From assembly GCA_944325765.1 (NCBI GenBank), contig CALVBH010000069.1, positions 1 to 38,786 of the forward strand: a DNA stretch of 38,786 nt, in the 5' to 3' direction. Positions 8,166 to 16,403 of this stretch are shown here, in pieces. Numbering within the stretch: position 1 is the stretch's first letter; each line of letters starts with the position of its first letter. Source of the stretch: an uncultured Bacteroidales bacterium. GTDB taxonomy: Bacteria; Bacteroidota; Bacteroidia; Bacteroidales; UBA932. The notes below the pieces were generated by a model. It searched no databases. It saw nothing but the letters and a program-made list of their open reading frames with translations, and was not told the origin of the DNA. The translations under genes were made by a program, and so were the position numbers.

Positions 8166-8816
8166 ATGAGATTAGGGAAGTTTGTCATATCGTGCCTCGT
8201 CCTGTCGGCGCTGAGCTGCGGCAGGGCCGTATCCATGGAAAGCCGGGAAAGGGAGCCCCGGCGCGACTATCCCCGGTTTACTTTCGGAATCGAATCTTCC
8301 ATGGCGGTGGATTTTCTGGATTATTTCCACTCTAATTTCATCTCTTTCGAGGGAGACAGGATAGATGTGAAAGGTTTCGTATCCAAGCCGCATATAAACG
8401 GACAGTTCCTCGTTCACGGAGGGGTGAACCTGTCCGGAAATATGAATCTTTCGCTTTATACGGGAGTCATCGGGGCCGGCCGCGGAGGAAGGGTATATCC
8501 TCTCTCCATGAGGCTGTCCTGGTACTCGGGAACCGACCCTTTGCGCAACAGGTGGATAGTTTTCGGAAGTGTCGGCGGAGGATTCGGAGCACTGAAAATC
8601 CCTACGAGGATTTCTGCGGAATGCCGCGTGGGGGGAGGATACAGGATTTCTCTGAACCGTGTAGCCAAACTGGATTTTCTCGTAGCCCTTCAGGAAATAT
8701 ACACTCATCCTGAAGTCTATGAGGAAGACGCCGGCGACTATGTCCCTGCCGACCGCCTCCGGCGCAATAATATTTTCTGCTCCGCCCTGACTTTCGGCAT
8801 CGCCCTCACATTCTGA
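8166..8816 (+). CDS. Putative outer-membrane lipoprotein/beta-barrel protein
   Basis: A 216-residue protein with no family name I can assign. It starts MRLGKFVISCLVLSALSCG. The lipobox-like LSALSC (cysteine at about 18) suggests a lipoprotein, although a plain signal peptide is also possible. The mature part is strand-rich with repeated glycine turns (FVLHGGVNLSGNMNLSLYTG-like pattern, FGSVGGGFGALKI, AECRVGGGYRISL) and ends SALTFGIALTF with a C-terminal phenylalanine, as in outer-membrane barrels. The ATG at 8166 nearly overlaps the previous stop; a longer frame beginning at 8067 inside the upstream gene is rejected. It is the last gene of the pyk run and converges on the DUF5686 gene. Confidence 0.6.
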   Translation: MRLGKFVISCLVLSALSCGRAVSMESREREPRRDYPRFTFGIESSMAVDFLDYFHSNFISFEGDRIDVKGFVSKPHINGQFLVHGGVNLSGNMNLSLYTGVIGAGRGGRVYPLSMRLSWYSGTDPLRNRWIVFGSVGGGFGALKIPTRISAECRVGGGYRISLNRVAKLDFLVALQEIYTHPEVYEEDAGDYVPADRLRRNNIFCSALTFGIALTF

Positions 8817-8843
8817 AGGGGCATCCGGGAAACCGCTGCTGTT

Positions 8844-11414
8844 CTAAAAATCGGCATAGACGCCGAAACGCAGGCCGCCCCATTTGCCGATCCATCCTAT
8901 TCCGCTGTCCCTGTAGGTCAGACGGTAGAAATACACAACCCTGAAAAGCCGCAGTATGTTTTCCAGACCTACACCTACCTCCATATACGGAATTTTCCCG
9001 AGCGGTGCCGTTCCCTCAGGCAGCAGGAACAGTCCCGGGGTACTGGCAGGGTCGTTCTTGCCCGAAAGGCCTCCGTATATCCCGTTGAAAACGGCTATTT
9101 CGCGCAGTTTCAGCCTTTTGATCAGAGGGATGCGGTTCAGGATCATACCTTTCATATGCCAGGTGAGATTTATCTGGACATAACGGTCAGTGACGAATTC
9201 AAGCGCATTCATCATATGGAAGGTCTCCCTGCGATACGCAAACGACTGGTTTGCCGCAGGCATTATCAGAAGCGGCCAAGGAACGGAATTCCATATCATA
9301 CCTGCGCTGAGCCTGGTATCGAGCATACCTGCGACGGACATATGGAAACGCTTGAAGGCATTGAAATCCGTCCTGTTATAATAATATTCCCCTCCGAGGG
9401 CATTGATTCCAATGGTATGCTTCAATGTGAAGACCGGGACATCCTTGTCGAGGTTCACGAAGCTGGAGGCCGAATTGAAGTTCTTCTCTCCCGGTGCCCA
9501 CCTGATTTCCACCCCTGTTTCAGTAGACAATATGTCCGGTATGTCGATTACGGTCCCACGGTCGGAAAGCATCTGATATCTCAGGGTTCCTTTTCCGGCG
9601 GGTCCCGGGAGTGTGGCAGGCGTATACCGTGCGTTTTCCAGCCATATAGTGGTTCTGAGACTGTTCAGCCACTGCCTTTCGTATCTTATTCCGGCCTTGC
9701 GGATGTACTGCAGCTTCTTTACAGTCCCCGCCTTCAGGGAAGTGACGATGTCGTGCTGTTCGCCGATGACTTCCGGACTGTAGATATCGTATGTGTATGA
9801 CACAGACAGGTTGTTGACAGGACGTTCGTTCGGGTGATACAGCTTGTCGTTGAAACTGTGAGTAAGGGTCAGGCTTCCCTTCAATTTCCTGTCATTTATC
9901 CCGTATGCGACATAACCTTTCCCGAACCACCGTTTCGAAAGGTTTGCGGTCGTCATTCCGCCGATCCTGAATCTCGGGCCTTCTATGTAATTGTACCCGA
10001 ATGTACTGAGGACAGGGCCGAAATCGAACTTTGAGGTTTCCCTGGAATCGGATGTCTGCACCCATTCGGAAACGAATGCGTCGAGGACACGCAGCCAGAT
10101 GCCGGCCGACGATTTTTCCATTATCTCATCCGAAACCTTGCCTATTGCCTCTTCTCTTGCATAAAGCGGCAGAGGCCGGTTTTCCTTCCAGTATATGTCA
10201 TTGTATGACTTCGCTCCCGGAAGGACGTCAATCTGCCCGTCCATCCTGAAGACAGGGTCTTCCGCAAGCCCGTCGGGTTCTATTTCATAGTCGGTAAAAT
10301 ATCTTGTATGGTGGGCGAACACGCCCTGCACCCCCTCCATTACGGTAAGGTTCACATATGCGTCTTCGCGTTCCAGTGCCCACAGCCCCTCTTCAGTCCT
10401 GGTAAATTCCTGGTCAATCCTCAGCTTGTCAATCCAGTTTACATTGCTCCTGGCCGGGAAATTCAGCTGGACCTTCCTTATGGAATACTTGCCGTCAGTC
10501 GTGACATAAAGCCTCCCCGTAAAGCCGTAGCTCTGGCTGTTGTACGGGACAAAAGACAGATCGGTACACAGATCCCCGTCGATCATTACCGTACCCATAA
10601 TGTAATATTTATAGTACGACAGTGCCAGACTGGAAGAAACCGGGGAGACAAAACGGTTCATCAGGAACTCGACTTCATTGTCGAAAATATCAGCACCGGT
10701 GAACAACAAGTCCAGACCGACAGCCAGATTCCCCTGGTAGTCTATGTCCCTGTCGATTCCGCTGTGTCTGGATGCTTTCCTGACGGTCTTACGCTCCTCC
10801 GGAGATTTCCTGTAAAAGAATTCTCCGAGGGTTTCCCTTATGGAGACCGCAAGCACGGGTTTTCCGGTGATTTCCGAAGTGTCGATATATTCTTTCAGGT
10901 ACTGCAGCTTCTTTTTCTTCCCGAAATCCGGAGTATAGTCATCGAGCGAGAGAGTGAGTTTTTCATACAGGCTGCATCTGTAGCAGCCGCTGCTTTCCAC
11001 CCTGTTGCTATCCTTGCGGGCAATCACGTTGCGCATAAGGTCTATGGCCGGATTGTCCTTTTTCCTGTAACGCTCCTTTTTCGGCCTGACCACAGCGCCG
11101 GACAGTTCTATGTTTGCCGGTTCCATACGGATGTCCAAACCTGCCGCAGTCTCTTTTTCAATCAGGATTTCCCGCTTCCCGTATCCTATGGCTTCCACGA
11201 CTAAGGTGTCGGCTCCGGAAGCGTCTTTCACGAAAAATTCTCCTCTGCTGTCGGTAATGCATCCCGATGCAGTATTCTTGAAGTATACGGCAATATATTC
11301 CAGCGGTTTCCCCGTAGCCGCATCAGTAACTGTGCCGCTTGCAGATCGTGACTGACCGGAAAGCAAGCCCTGACTGCAAATTACTGCCAATGATAATATA
11401 AATATTTTCTTCAT
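8844..11414 (-). CDS. DUF5686 outer-membrane protein with carboxypeptidase-like regulatory domain
   Basis: An 856-residue outer-membrane protein widespread in Bacteroidetes. A signal peptide (MKKIFILSLAVICSQGLLSG) is followed by a CarboxypepD_reg-like beta-sandwich (about residues 24-110: SASGTVTDAATGKPLEYIAVYFKN style, ending DTLVVEAIGYGKREI). Next comes the DUF5686 region with the conserved NPAIDLMRNVIARKDSN segment, and then a long predicted beta-barrel with alternating aromatic strands ending FGVYADF. The role is unknown; the N-terminal domain resembles the one in TonB-dependent receptors. The ATG at 11412-11414 is chosen because it begins the signal peptide; an in-frame extension to 11564 has no family features. 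It is a single gene facing the pyk run. Confidence 0.8.
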   Translation of the reverse strand: MKKIFILSLAVICSQGLLSGQSRSASGTVTDAATGKPLEYIAVYFKNTASGCITDSRGEFFVKDASGADTLVVEAIGYGKREILIEKETAAGLDIRMEPANIELSGAVVRPKKERYRKKDNPAIDLMRNVIARKDSNRVESSGCYRCSLYEKLTLSLDDYTPDFGKKKKLQYLKEYIDTSEITGKPVLAVSIRETLGEFFYRKSPEERKTVRKASRHSGIDRDIDYQGNLAVGLDLLFTGADIFDNEVEFLMNRFVSPVSSSLALSYYKYYIMGTVMIDGDLCTDLSFVPYNSQSYGFTGRLYVTTDGKYSIRKVQLNFPARSNVNWIDKLRIDQEFTRTEEGLWALEREDAYVNLTVMEGVQGVFAHHTRYFTDYEIEPDGLAEDPVFRMDGQIDVLPGAKSYNDIYWKENRPLPLYAREEAIGKVSDEIMEKSSAGIWLRVLDAFVSEWVQTSDSRETSKFDFGPVLSTFGYNYIEGPRFRIGGMTTANLSKRWFGKGYVAYGINDRKLKGSLTLTHSFNDKLYHPNERPVNNLSVSYTYDIYSPEVIGEQHDIVTSLKAGTVKKLQYIRKAGIRYERQWLNSLRTTIWLENARYTPATLPGPAGKGTLRYQMLSDRGTVIDIPDILSTETGVEIRWAPGEKNFNSASSFVNLDKDVPVFTLKHTIGINALGGEYYYNRTDFNAFKRFHMSVAGMLDTRLSAGMIWNSVPWPLLIMPAANQSFAYRRETFHMMNALEFVTDRYVQINLTWHMKGMILNRIPLIKRLKLREIAVFNGIYGGLSGKNDPASTPGLFLLPEGTAPLGKIPYMEVGVGLENILRLFRVVYFYRLTYRDSGIGWIGKWGGLRFGVYADF

Positions 11415-11598
11415 CTGTAGGTAAAGGCAGAACTGTCTTCCATAAATTACAAAAATGACTGCAATTATAGTAAATAATCGCTTATCAGCATACGGATGAC
11501 AACAAATGCGGTACAAATTAACGGTTTCTCTTCCTTGTCGGAAAAAGCCGGATGAAAAATTCAAAACATTTTCTTAATGAGCTTCCGAAATTATTTGA

Positions 11599-11606
11599 TA
11601 AATTTG
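11599..11606 (+). promoter_or_regulatory. -7 promoter element for the DUF3467-kdsC-maf genes
   Basis: TAAATTTG followed by C is a perfect TAnnTTTG. Transcription would start near 11613, about 37 nt before the ATG at 11650. No clear -33 TTTG is seen. In the 235 bp between the two divergent genes (11415-11649) the minus-strand promoter for the DUF5686 gene could not be placed with confidence; only one-mismatch candidates are present. Confidence 0.5.
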
Positions 11607-11649
11607 CAGGATTTATGGTTCCGCAGAATTTAAAGACAACACATATTTT

Positions 11650-11979
11650 ATGGACGAACAGAATAAGAACAAGTCACTGAGTATCGAAATCAAACCGGAC
11701 ATCGCCAAGGGCGTCTACTCCAATCTCGCAATCATAACCCATTCGCAGGCCGAATTCGTCATAGACTTCGCTTCCATGCTTCCGGGCTTCGCCAAACCGG
11801 AGATTCTGAGCCGTATCGTGATGAATCCCGAAAACGCCAAGAAACTTTTCCTGGCCCTTCAGGACAATATCGGCAAGTATGAGGCGCAGTTCGGCACCAT
11901 CAGTTTCGGAAATGACAAGCCGAAAGCCACATTCCCGATGGGAGGCTTCGGAGGACCGAAAAACGGAAACATCTCCTAA
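11650..11979 (+). CDS. DUF3467 domain protein
   Basis: A 109-residue small soluble protein of the DUF3467 family, function unknown. Family features visible are IEIKPDIAKGVYSNLAIITHSQ near the start, the FVIDFASMLPG segment in the middle and RIVMNPENAKKLFLALQDNI before a glycine-rich tail (FPMGGFGGPKNGN). It is followed 12 bp later by kdsC and then maf, probably one transcript from the -7 element at 11599. The family assignment is firm; neighbouring genes do not reveal a role. Confidence 0.85.
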   Translation: MDEQNKNKSLSIEIKPDIAKGVYSNLAIITHSQAEFVIDFASMLPGFAKPEILSRIVMNPENAKKLFLALQDNIGKYEAQFGTISFGNDKPKATFPMGGFGGPKNGNIS

Positions 11980-11991
11980 TCGGGAACTTCT

Positions 11992-12528
11992 ATGGAAAAC
12001 ATTGAATCCCTATTCGGAAACATAGCGGCATTTGCTTTCGACGTGGACGGCGTAATGACGGACGGAGGCATACTGGCCACTCCGGGCGGCGAACTTTTCC
12101 GCACCTTCGATTCAAAGGACGGTTTTGCCATCAGGATGGCATCCATGAAGGGCTATCCGGTCGCCATCATAACCGGCGGCCGTTCGGAAAGTATCAGAAA
12201 CCGTTTCCTGACCTGCGGAGTCAGGGCTGAAGACGTTTACCTCGGCTCCAGGGACAAAATCGAGGATTTCGATGACTTCTGTACGAGATACGGTCTCGAG
12301 CCGGAGCAGGTGATGTATTTCGGGGACGACCTTCCCGATATTCCCGTAATGATGAAATGCGGCTGCGGCGTCGCCCCGGCCGATGCAGTACAGGAGGCGA
12401 TAGAGGCGGCGGACTACGTATCGCCCTGCGCCGGGGGAAAACACTGCGTCAGGGAAGCTGTGGAAAAGGTGATGAAGCTGCAGGGAAAATGGCAGCTCGA
12501 CATCGCGTTGTACAAGGAGAAGTTTTGA
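11992..12528 (+). CDS. kdsC: KdsC-like 3-deoxy-D-manno-octulosonate 8-phosphate phosphatase
   Basis: A 178-residue HAD-superfamily phosphatase of the KdsC type (tetrameric, no cap domain), which releases phosphate from Kdo-8-phosphate in lipopolysaccharide inner-core synthesis. Motif I is FDVDGVMTDG (nucleophile D17, acid/base D19), motif II is ITGGRS (T61), motif III lysine is in SRDKIEDF (about K89) and motif IV is YFGDDLPD (D112, D113). All catalytic residues are present and the length is normal. Relatives also act on N-acylneuraminate 9-phosphate, so the exact sugar is inferred. It lies between DUF3467 (12 bp) and maf (3 bp). Confidence 0.85.
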   Translation: MENIESLFGNIAAFAFDVDGVMTDGGILATPGGELFRTFDSKDGFAIRMASMKGYPVAIITGGRSESIRNRFLTCGVRAEDVYLGSRDKIEDFDDFCTRYGLEPEQVMYFGDDLPDIPVMMKCGCGVAPADAVQEAIEAADYVSPCAGGKHCVREAVEKVMKLQGKWQLDIALYKEKF

Positions 12529-12531
12529 CCT

Positions 12532-13119
12532 ATGGATTTGAACGGGAAAAGAATCATTCTCGGGAGTGCGTCTCCCAGAAGAAAGGAACTTCTGAAAGGT
12601 CTCGACATAGACTTCGTGGTGGATACGGGAAACAGTTTCCGGGAGAATTTCAGGGAACTGAAAAACTTTCATGAAATACCGTCCATAATGTCGGAAGGCA
12701 AATCGGAAGGCTTTCACAGGCCCCTGGAGGACGATGAGATACTGATTACTGCCGATACGATTGTCATTTGCTCGGGAGAAGTGCTGGGCAAGCCTTCGGA
12801 CAGGGACGATGCCGTCAGGATGCTTGGGACATTGTCAGGCAGACAGCACGAGGTGGTGACTGCCGTGACCATAAGATCGAATGAGAAGAAAGAGACTTTT
12901 TCGGATCTGGCGAAAGTCCGGTTCGGAGAACTCGGCGACAGCGATATAGAATACTACATTGAAAAATACAGGCCTTTCGACAAGGCCGGCGCCTACGGCG
13001 TGCAGGAATGGATAGGCTACATCGGTATCGAGAGCATGGAAGGCTCTTTCTACACCGTGATGGGGCTTCCTGTTCATAAAGTCTACCGTCACCTGAAGGA
13101 TTTCCTGAGCGCGCAGTGA
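12532..13119 (+). CDS. maf: Maf/YhdE-family nucleoside triphosphate pyrophosphatase
   Basis: A 195-residue Maf-family protein, a housecleaning pyrophosphatase that hydrolyses dTTP/UTP or modified nucleotides to monophosphates. The N-terminal phosphate-binding loop is IILGSASPRRKELL, the central acidic motif is ITADTIVI, and KPSDRDDAVRML and FDKAGAYGVQEWIG are the other conserved segments. It starts 3 bp after kdsC, and its stop is followed by a 208-bp intergenic region with promoters for valS. Substrate subtype (YhdE-like or YceF-like) is not assigned. Confidence 0.9.
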   Translation: MDLNGKRIILGSASPRRKELLKGLDIDFVVDTGNSFRENFRELKNFHEIPSIMSEGKSEGFHRPLEDDEILITADTIVICSGEVLGKPSDRDDAVRMLGTLSGRQHEVVTAVTIRSNEKKETFSDLAKVRFGELGDSDIEYYIEKYRPFDKAGAYGVQEWIGYIGIESMEGSFYTVMGLPVHKVYRHLKDFLSAQ

Positions 13120-13143
13120 CCATTCCCGTCCTCTTTAAGAGAG

Positions 13144-13151
13144 TATCTTTG
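13144..13151 (+). promoter_or_regulatory. Distal -7 promoter element upstream of valS
   Basis: TATCTTTG followed by CC is a perfect TAnnTTTG, 25 bp after the maf stop codon. It would give a leader of about 170 nt before valS. No matched -33 box was found. A second identical element lies 102 bp downstream. Confidence 0.4.
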
Positions 13152-13245
13152 CCATATATGTTTCTTTCGGCCCCGGATATGGTAAACGGCAGGGGAAAAA
13201 GGAAAATGTATGCCGGCAAATTACTGATTTAACGGAAAAACTTTC

Positions 13246-13253
13246 TATCTTTG
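13246..13253 (+). promoter_or_regulatory. Proximal -7 promoter element for valS
   Basis: TATCTTTG followed by CA, a perfect TAnnTTTG. It predicts a transcription start near 13260 and a leader of about 68 nt to the valS ATG. This probably drives the valS-thioesterase-ABC-F-rlmB-dipeptidase run. Confidence 0.5.
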
Positions 13254-13327
13254 CACCCTTGTGCATGGGAACCGTCATGGCCCGCAGAGGATATGGCGGT
13301 TTACTTTATTGATAACAACATTACAAT

Positions 13328-15979
13328 ATGGAACTTTCCGCTAAATACAGCCCCTCGGTTACAGAGGACAAATGGTACGAATACTGGCTCAAACACAAGT
13401 TCTTCCACTCGGAACCGGATGAACGCGAACCTTATACGATAGTGATTCCGCCTCCCAATGTCACTGGCATACTCCACATGGGGCATGTCCTGAACAACAC
13501 CCTGAATGACGTGCTCATCAGAAAGGCGAGGATGGACGGCAAGAACGCCTGCTGGGTGCCGGGAACTGACCACGCATCCATCGCTACCGAGAACAAGGTG
13601 GTGGCGAAACTCCGTTCGGAGGGCATAGAAAAGGAGTCCCTGACGCGCGAGGAGTTCCTGAAATACGCCTGGGAGTGGAAAGAGAAACACGGCGGCATCA
13701 TCCTCAGCCAGCTGCGCAAGCTCGGTGCATCCTGCGACTGGGACAGGACACGCTTTACGATGGATCCGGATCTTAGCGAGGCCGTCATAAATACTTTCGT
13801 GTATTTCTACAGAAAGGGCTACATATACCGCGGGATCAGGATGGTGAACTGGGACCCGGTCGGACATACGGCCGTCAGTGACGAAGAAGTCATACACAGG
13901 GATACCGTCAGCAAATTCTATCATCTCAGGTATTTCATTTCCGACGGCAGCGGCCGGCCTTCGGACAAATACATAATCATCGCCACGACCCGTCCGGAAA
14001 CGATAATGGCCGATGCCGCAGTCTGCATAAACCCGGAGGACGAAAGATATCATTGGCTGAAAGGGAAGAAAGTGCTCATCCCTCTGATAAACAAGGAAAT
14101 CCCTATCATAGAAGACAGTTATGTGGAAATGGGATTCGGTACAGGATGCCTGAAAGTGACGCCTGCCCACGACGTGAACGACTATGAAATAGGACAGAGG
14201 CACGGTCTTCCAGTCATCGACATCATAGACGACCACGGACGGCTGAACGAAAAGGCCCGGATACTGGTGGGAGAGGACCGTTTCGAGGCCCGCCGCAAGA
14301 TAGAAGAAATGCTGAGAGAGGCCGGGAATCTCGAAAAAGTCGAGGACTATACCTCCCCGGTAGGCTATTCGGAAAGGACAAATGCAGTCATAGAGCCGCG
14401 CCTTTCCATGCAGTGGTTCCTGAAAATGGACGCCCTCGCCAAAGAAGCTTTGGAATCCGTGGAAAGCGGGAAAGTGAGACTCATCCCGGACAAATACCGG
14501 AACACATACAGGCACTGGATGGAAAATGTAAGGGACTGGTGTATCTCGCGCCAGCTCTGGTGGGGCCAGAGAATACCTGCCTACTATCTGCCTGACGGAC
14601 GTTTCGTGGTGGAACCGAACCCGGAGGCAGCACTCGAAGCCGCCAAAAAACTCAATCCGGACATTACCTCCGCAGACCTGAAACAGGACGAAGACGTACT
14701 CGATACCTGGTTCTCGTCCTGGCTGTGGCCGATTTCCGTTTTCGACCCGGAAATGCCCGGGCATCCGGACCACAGGCCGAACAGCGACCTGGCGTATTAT
14801 TATCCGACGAGCGACCTCGTGACAGGTCCGGACATCCTTTTCTTCTGGGTAGCCAGGATGATTATGGCCGGGAACGAATTCATGAAGGACATTCCGTTCA
14901 GGAACGTTTACCTGACCGGTATCGTCAGGGACAAGCTCGGAAGGAAGATGTCCAAAACCCTCGGGAACTCTCCGGACCCGCTCGATCTGATAGAAAAGTA
15001 CGGGGCGGATGCCGTAAGGCTCGGAATGTTGCTCTGCAGTTCCGCAGGAAACGATATCCTGTACGATGAGGCGCAGATAGAGCAGGGCAGGAACTTCTGC
15101 AACAAGATATGGAACGCATTCCGGCTCATTTCAGGATGGAAGGCAGATGAAAATGCCTCCATGCCGGAAACTTCCGCTGTGGCGGTGAAGTGGTTCGGAT
15201 ACAGACTGAGCCAGGTTCTGGAGCAGGTGGAAGACCATTTCTCCAAATTCAGGATATCAGATGCACTGATGACTATCTACAAGTTTTTCTGGGATGACTT
15301 CTGTTCATGGTATCTGGAAGCTGTCAAGCCTGCATACAACACCGGAATCGACATCGCGACACTGGAAGCTACGCGCGGCTATTTCGAAGCCCTGCTGAAA
15401 ATGATCCATCCTGTCATGCCTTTCATCACCGAAGAGCTTTGGCAGGCGATGTCCGTACGCAGCGAAGGCGAGACCATTATGCTCCAGCGTTATCCGACGG
15501 CATCAAAGTACGATGCGGACTATGTGGAAGCATTCGAAGACGCCTGCGGTGCCGTCGCCGGAGTAAGGAATATCCGTCAGCAGAAAAATATCTCTCCGAA
15601 GGAAAGCCTGAGGCTCAATATCAAACCGGGATTCCCCGGGACCGTCATACCCGTAATAGAAAAACTGGCGAATGTCAGCGTGGCCGTTTCGGAAACGTCG
15701 GGAGATTCGGAAGCCGGCGTGACCTTTATGGTGAGGACTTTCGAGATGTCCGTACCTCTTACCGGACTGGTAAACGCTGAAGAAGAAATAGCCAAGCTCG
15801 AAGCAGTCATAGCCTATCAGGAACAGTTCCTCGAAAGCGTGAGGAAAAAACTCTCGAACGAGAGGTTCGTCACCGGCGCCCCTGAAAAGGTCGTCGCCAT
15901 GGAGAGGAAGAAAGAAGCGGATTCCATCGCCAAAATAGAAGCCGCCAGAGCCTCCCTCGCCGCCTTAAGGAACAGATAA
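13328..15979 (+). CDS. valS: Valyl-tRNA synthetase
   Basis: An 883-residue class I aminoacyl-tRNA synthetase that charges tRNA-Val. The HIGH signature is in PPNVTGILHMGHVLN (about residues 42-56) and the KMSKS loop is GRKMSKTLGNS (about 538-548). The editing domain (IIATTRPETIMADAAV) and the tryptophan-rich WCISRQLWWGQRIPAYYL are typical of ValS. A C-terminal coiled coil of about 70 residues closes the protein (EEEIAKLEAVIAYQEQFLES and following), as usual. Length is normal. It heads a run of five same-strand genes with gaps of 2 to 14 bp. Confidence 0.97.
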   Translation: MELSAKYSPSVTEDKWYEYWLKHKFFHSEPDEREPYTIVIPPPNVTGILHMGHVLNNTLNDVLIRKARMDGKNACWVPGTDHASIATENKVVAKLRSEGIEKESLTREEFLKYAWEWKEKHGGIILSQLRKLGASCDWDRTRFTMDPDLSEAVINTFVYFYRKGYIYRGIRMVNWDPVGHTAVSDEEVIHRDTVSKFYHLRYFISDGSGRPSDKYIIIATTRPETIMADAAVCINPEDERYHWLKGKKVLIPLINKEIPIIEDSYVEMGFGTGCLKVTPAHDVNDYEIGQRHGLPVIDIIDDHGRLNEKARILVGEDRFEARRKIEEMLREAGNLEKVEDYTSPVGYSERTNAVIEPRLSMQWFLKMDALAKEALESVESGKVRLIPDKYRNTYRHWMENVRDWCISRQLWWGQRIPAYYLPDGRFVVEPNPEAALEAAKKLNPDITSADLKQDEDVLDTWFSSWLWPISVFDPEMPGHPDHRPNSDLAYYYPTSDLVTGPDILFFWVARMIMAGNEFMKDIPFRNVYLTGIVRDKLGRKMSKTLGNSPDPLDLIEKYGADAVRLGMLLCSSAGNDILYDEAQIEQGRNFCNKIWNAFRLISGWKADENASMPETSAVAVKWFGYRLSQVLEQVEDHFSKFRISDALMTIYKFFWDDFCSWYLEAVKPAYNTGIDIATLEATRGYFEALLKMIHPVMPFITEELWQAMSVRSEGETIMLQRYPTASKYDADYVEAFEDACGAVAGVRNIRQQKNISPKESLRLNIKPGFPGTVIPVIEKLANVSVAVSETSGDSEAGVTFMVRTFEMSVPLTGLVNAEEEIAKLEAVIAYQEQFLESVRKKLSNERFVTGAPEKVVAMERKKEADSIAKIEAARASLAALRNR

Positions 15980-15990
15980 AGAGAACAATT

Positions 15991-16401
15991 ATGAAATCGG
16001 AACTTGAACTGGCTGTAAGATATTACGAAACGGATCAGATGGGAATAGTCCATCACTCGAACTATGTCAGATACTTCGAGTGCGGACGTTCCGACATGAT
16101 GCAGAAAAACGGACTTCCCATAGAAGGCATAGAAAAGGAAGGGGTGATGCTTCCCATAATATCTGTGGAAGCGCACTACAAGATGCCTGCAAAAATGGGG
16201 GATACCGTCAGGATAGTGTCGCGAATCGACAAGGTGCCTATGGCTAAGTTGGAGGTGAAGTCCGAGATTTTCAATCAGGACGGAGACCTGCTCTGCTACG
16301 GGAAGGTTGTCCTGGGCTTTATCGATGCCGTCACGCGACATCCTGTCCGCTGTCCTGCCAATCTCGCAGCCCTCATCGCTTCCCATATCGACGAACTGTA
16401 G
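15991..16401 (+). CDS. Acyl-CoA thioesterase, YbgC/4HBT hot-dog family
   Basis: A 136-residue hot-dog-fold thioesterase. The active-site signature is RYYETDQMGIVHHSNYVRYF near the N-terminus, with the catalytic aspartate in TDQMG and the HxxNY pattern of the 4-hydroxybenzoyl-CoA/YbgC group. The remainder forms the long central helix and sheet (ISVEAHYKMPAKMGDTVRI). The acyl substrate is unknown. It is 11 bp after valS and 2 bp before the ABC-F gene, so it is probably translated from the valS transcript. Confidence 0.85.
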   Translation: MKSELELAVRYYETDQMGIVHHSNYVRYFECGRSDMMQKNGLPIEGIEKEGVMLPIISVEAHYKMPAKMGDTVRIVSRIDKVPMAKLEVKSEIFNQDGDLLCYGKVVLGFIDAVTRHPVRCPANLAALIASHIDEL

Positions 16402-16403
16402 TC

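Noticed and set aside
11415-11530. Several one-mismatch TAnnTTTG elements on the minus strand upstream of the DUF5686 gene.
   Set aside because: None has a -33 box at the right distance, so no single one can be chosen.
13158-13232. A 24-codon frame between maf and valS as a leader peptide gene.
   Set aside because: It has no valine-rich stretch and no recognisable terminator/antiterminator pair follows, so there is not enough to call a gene.
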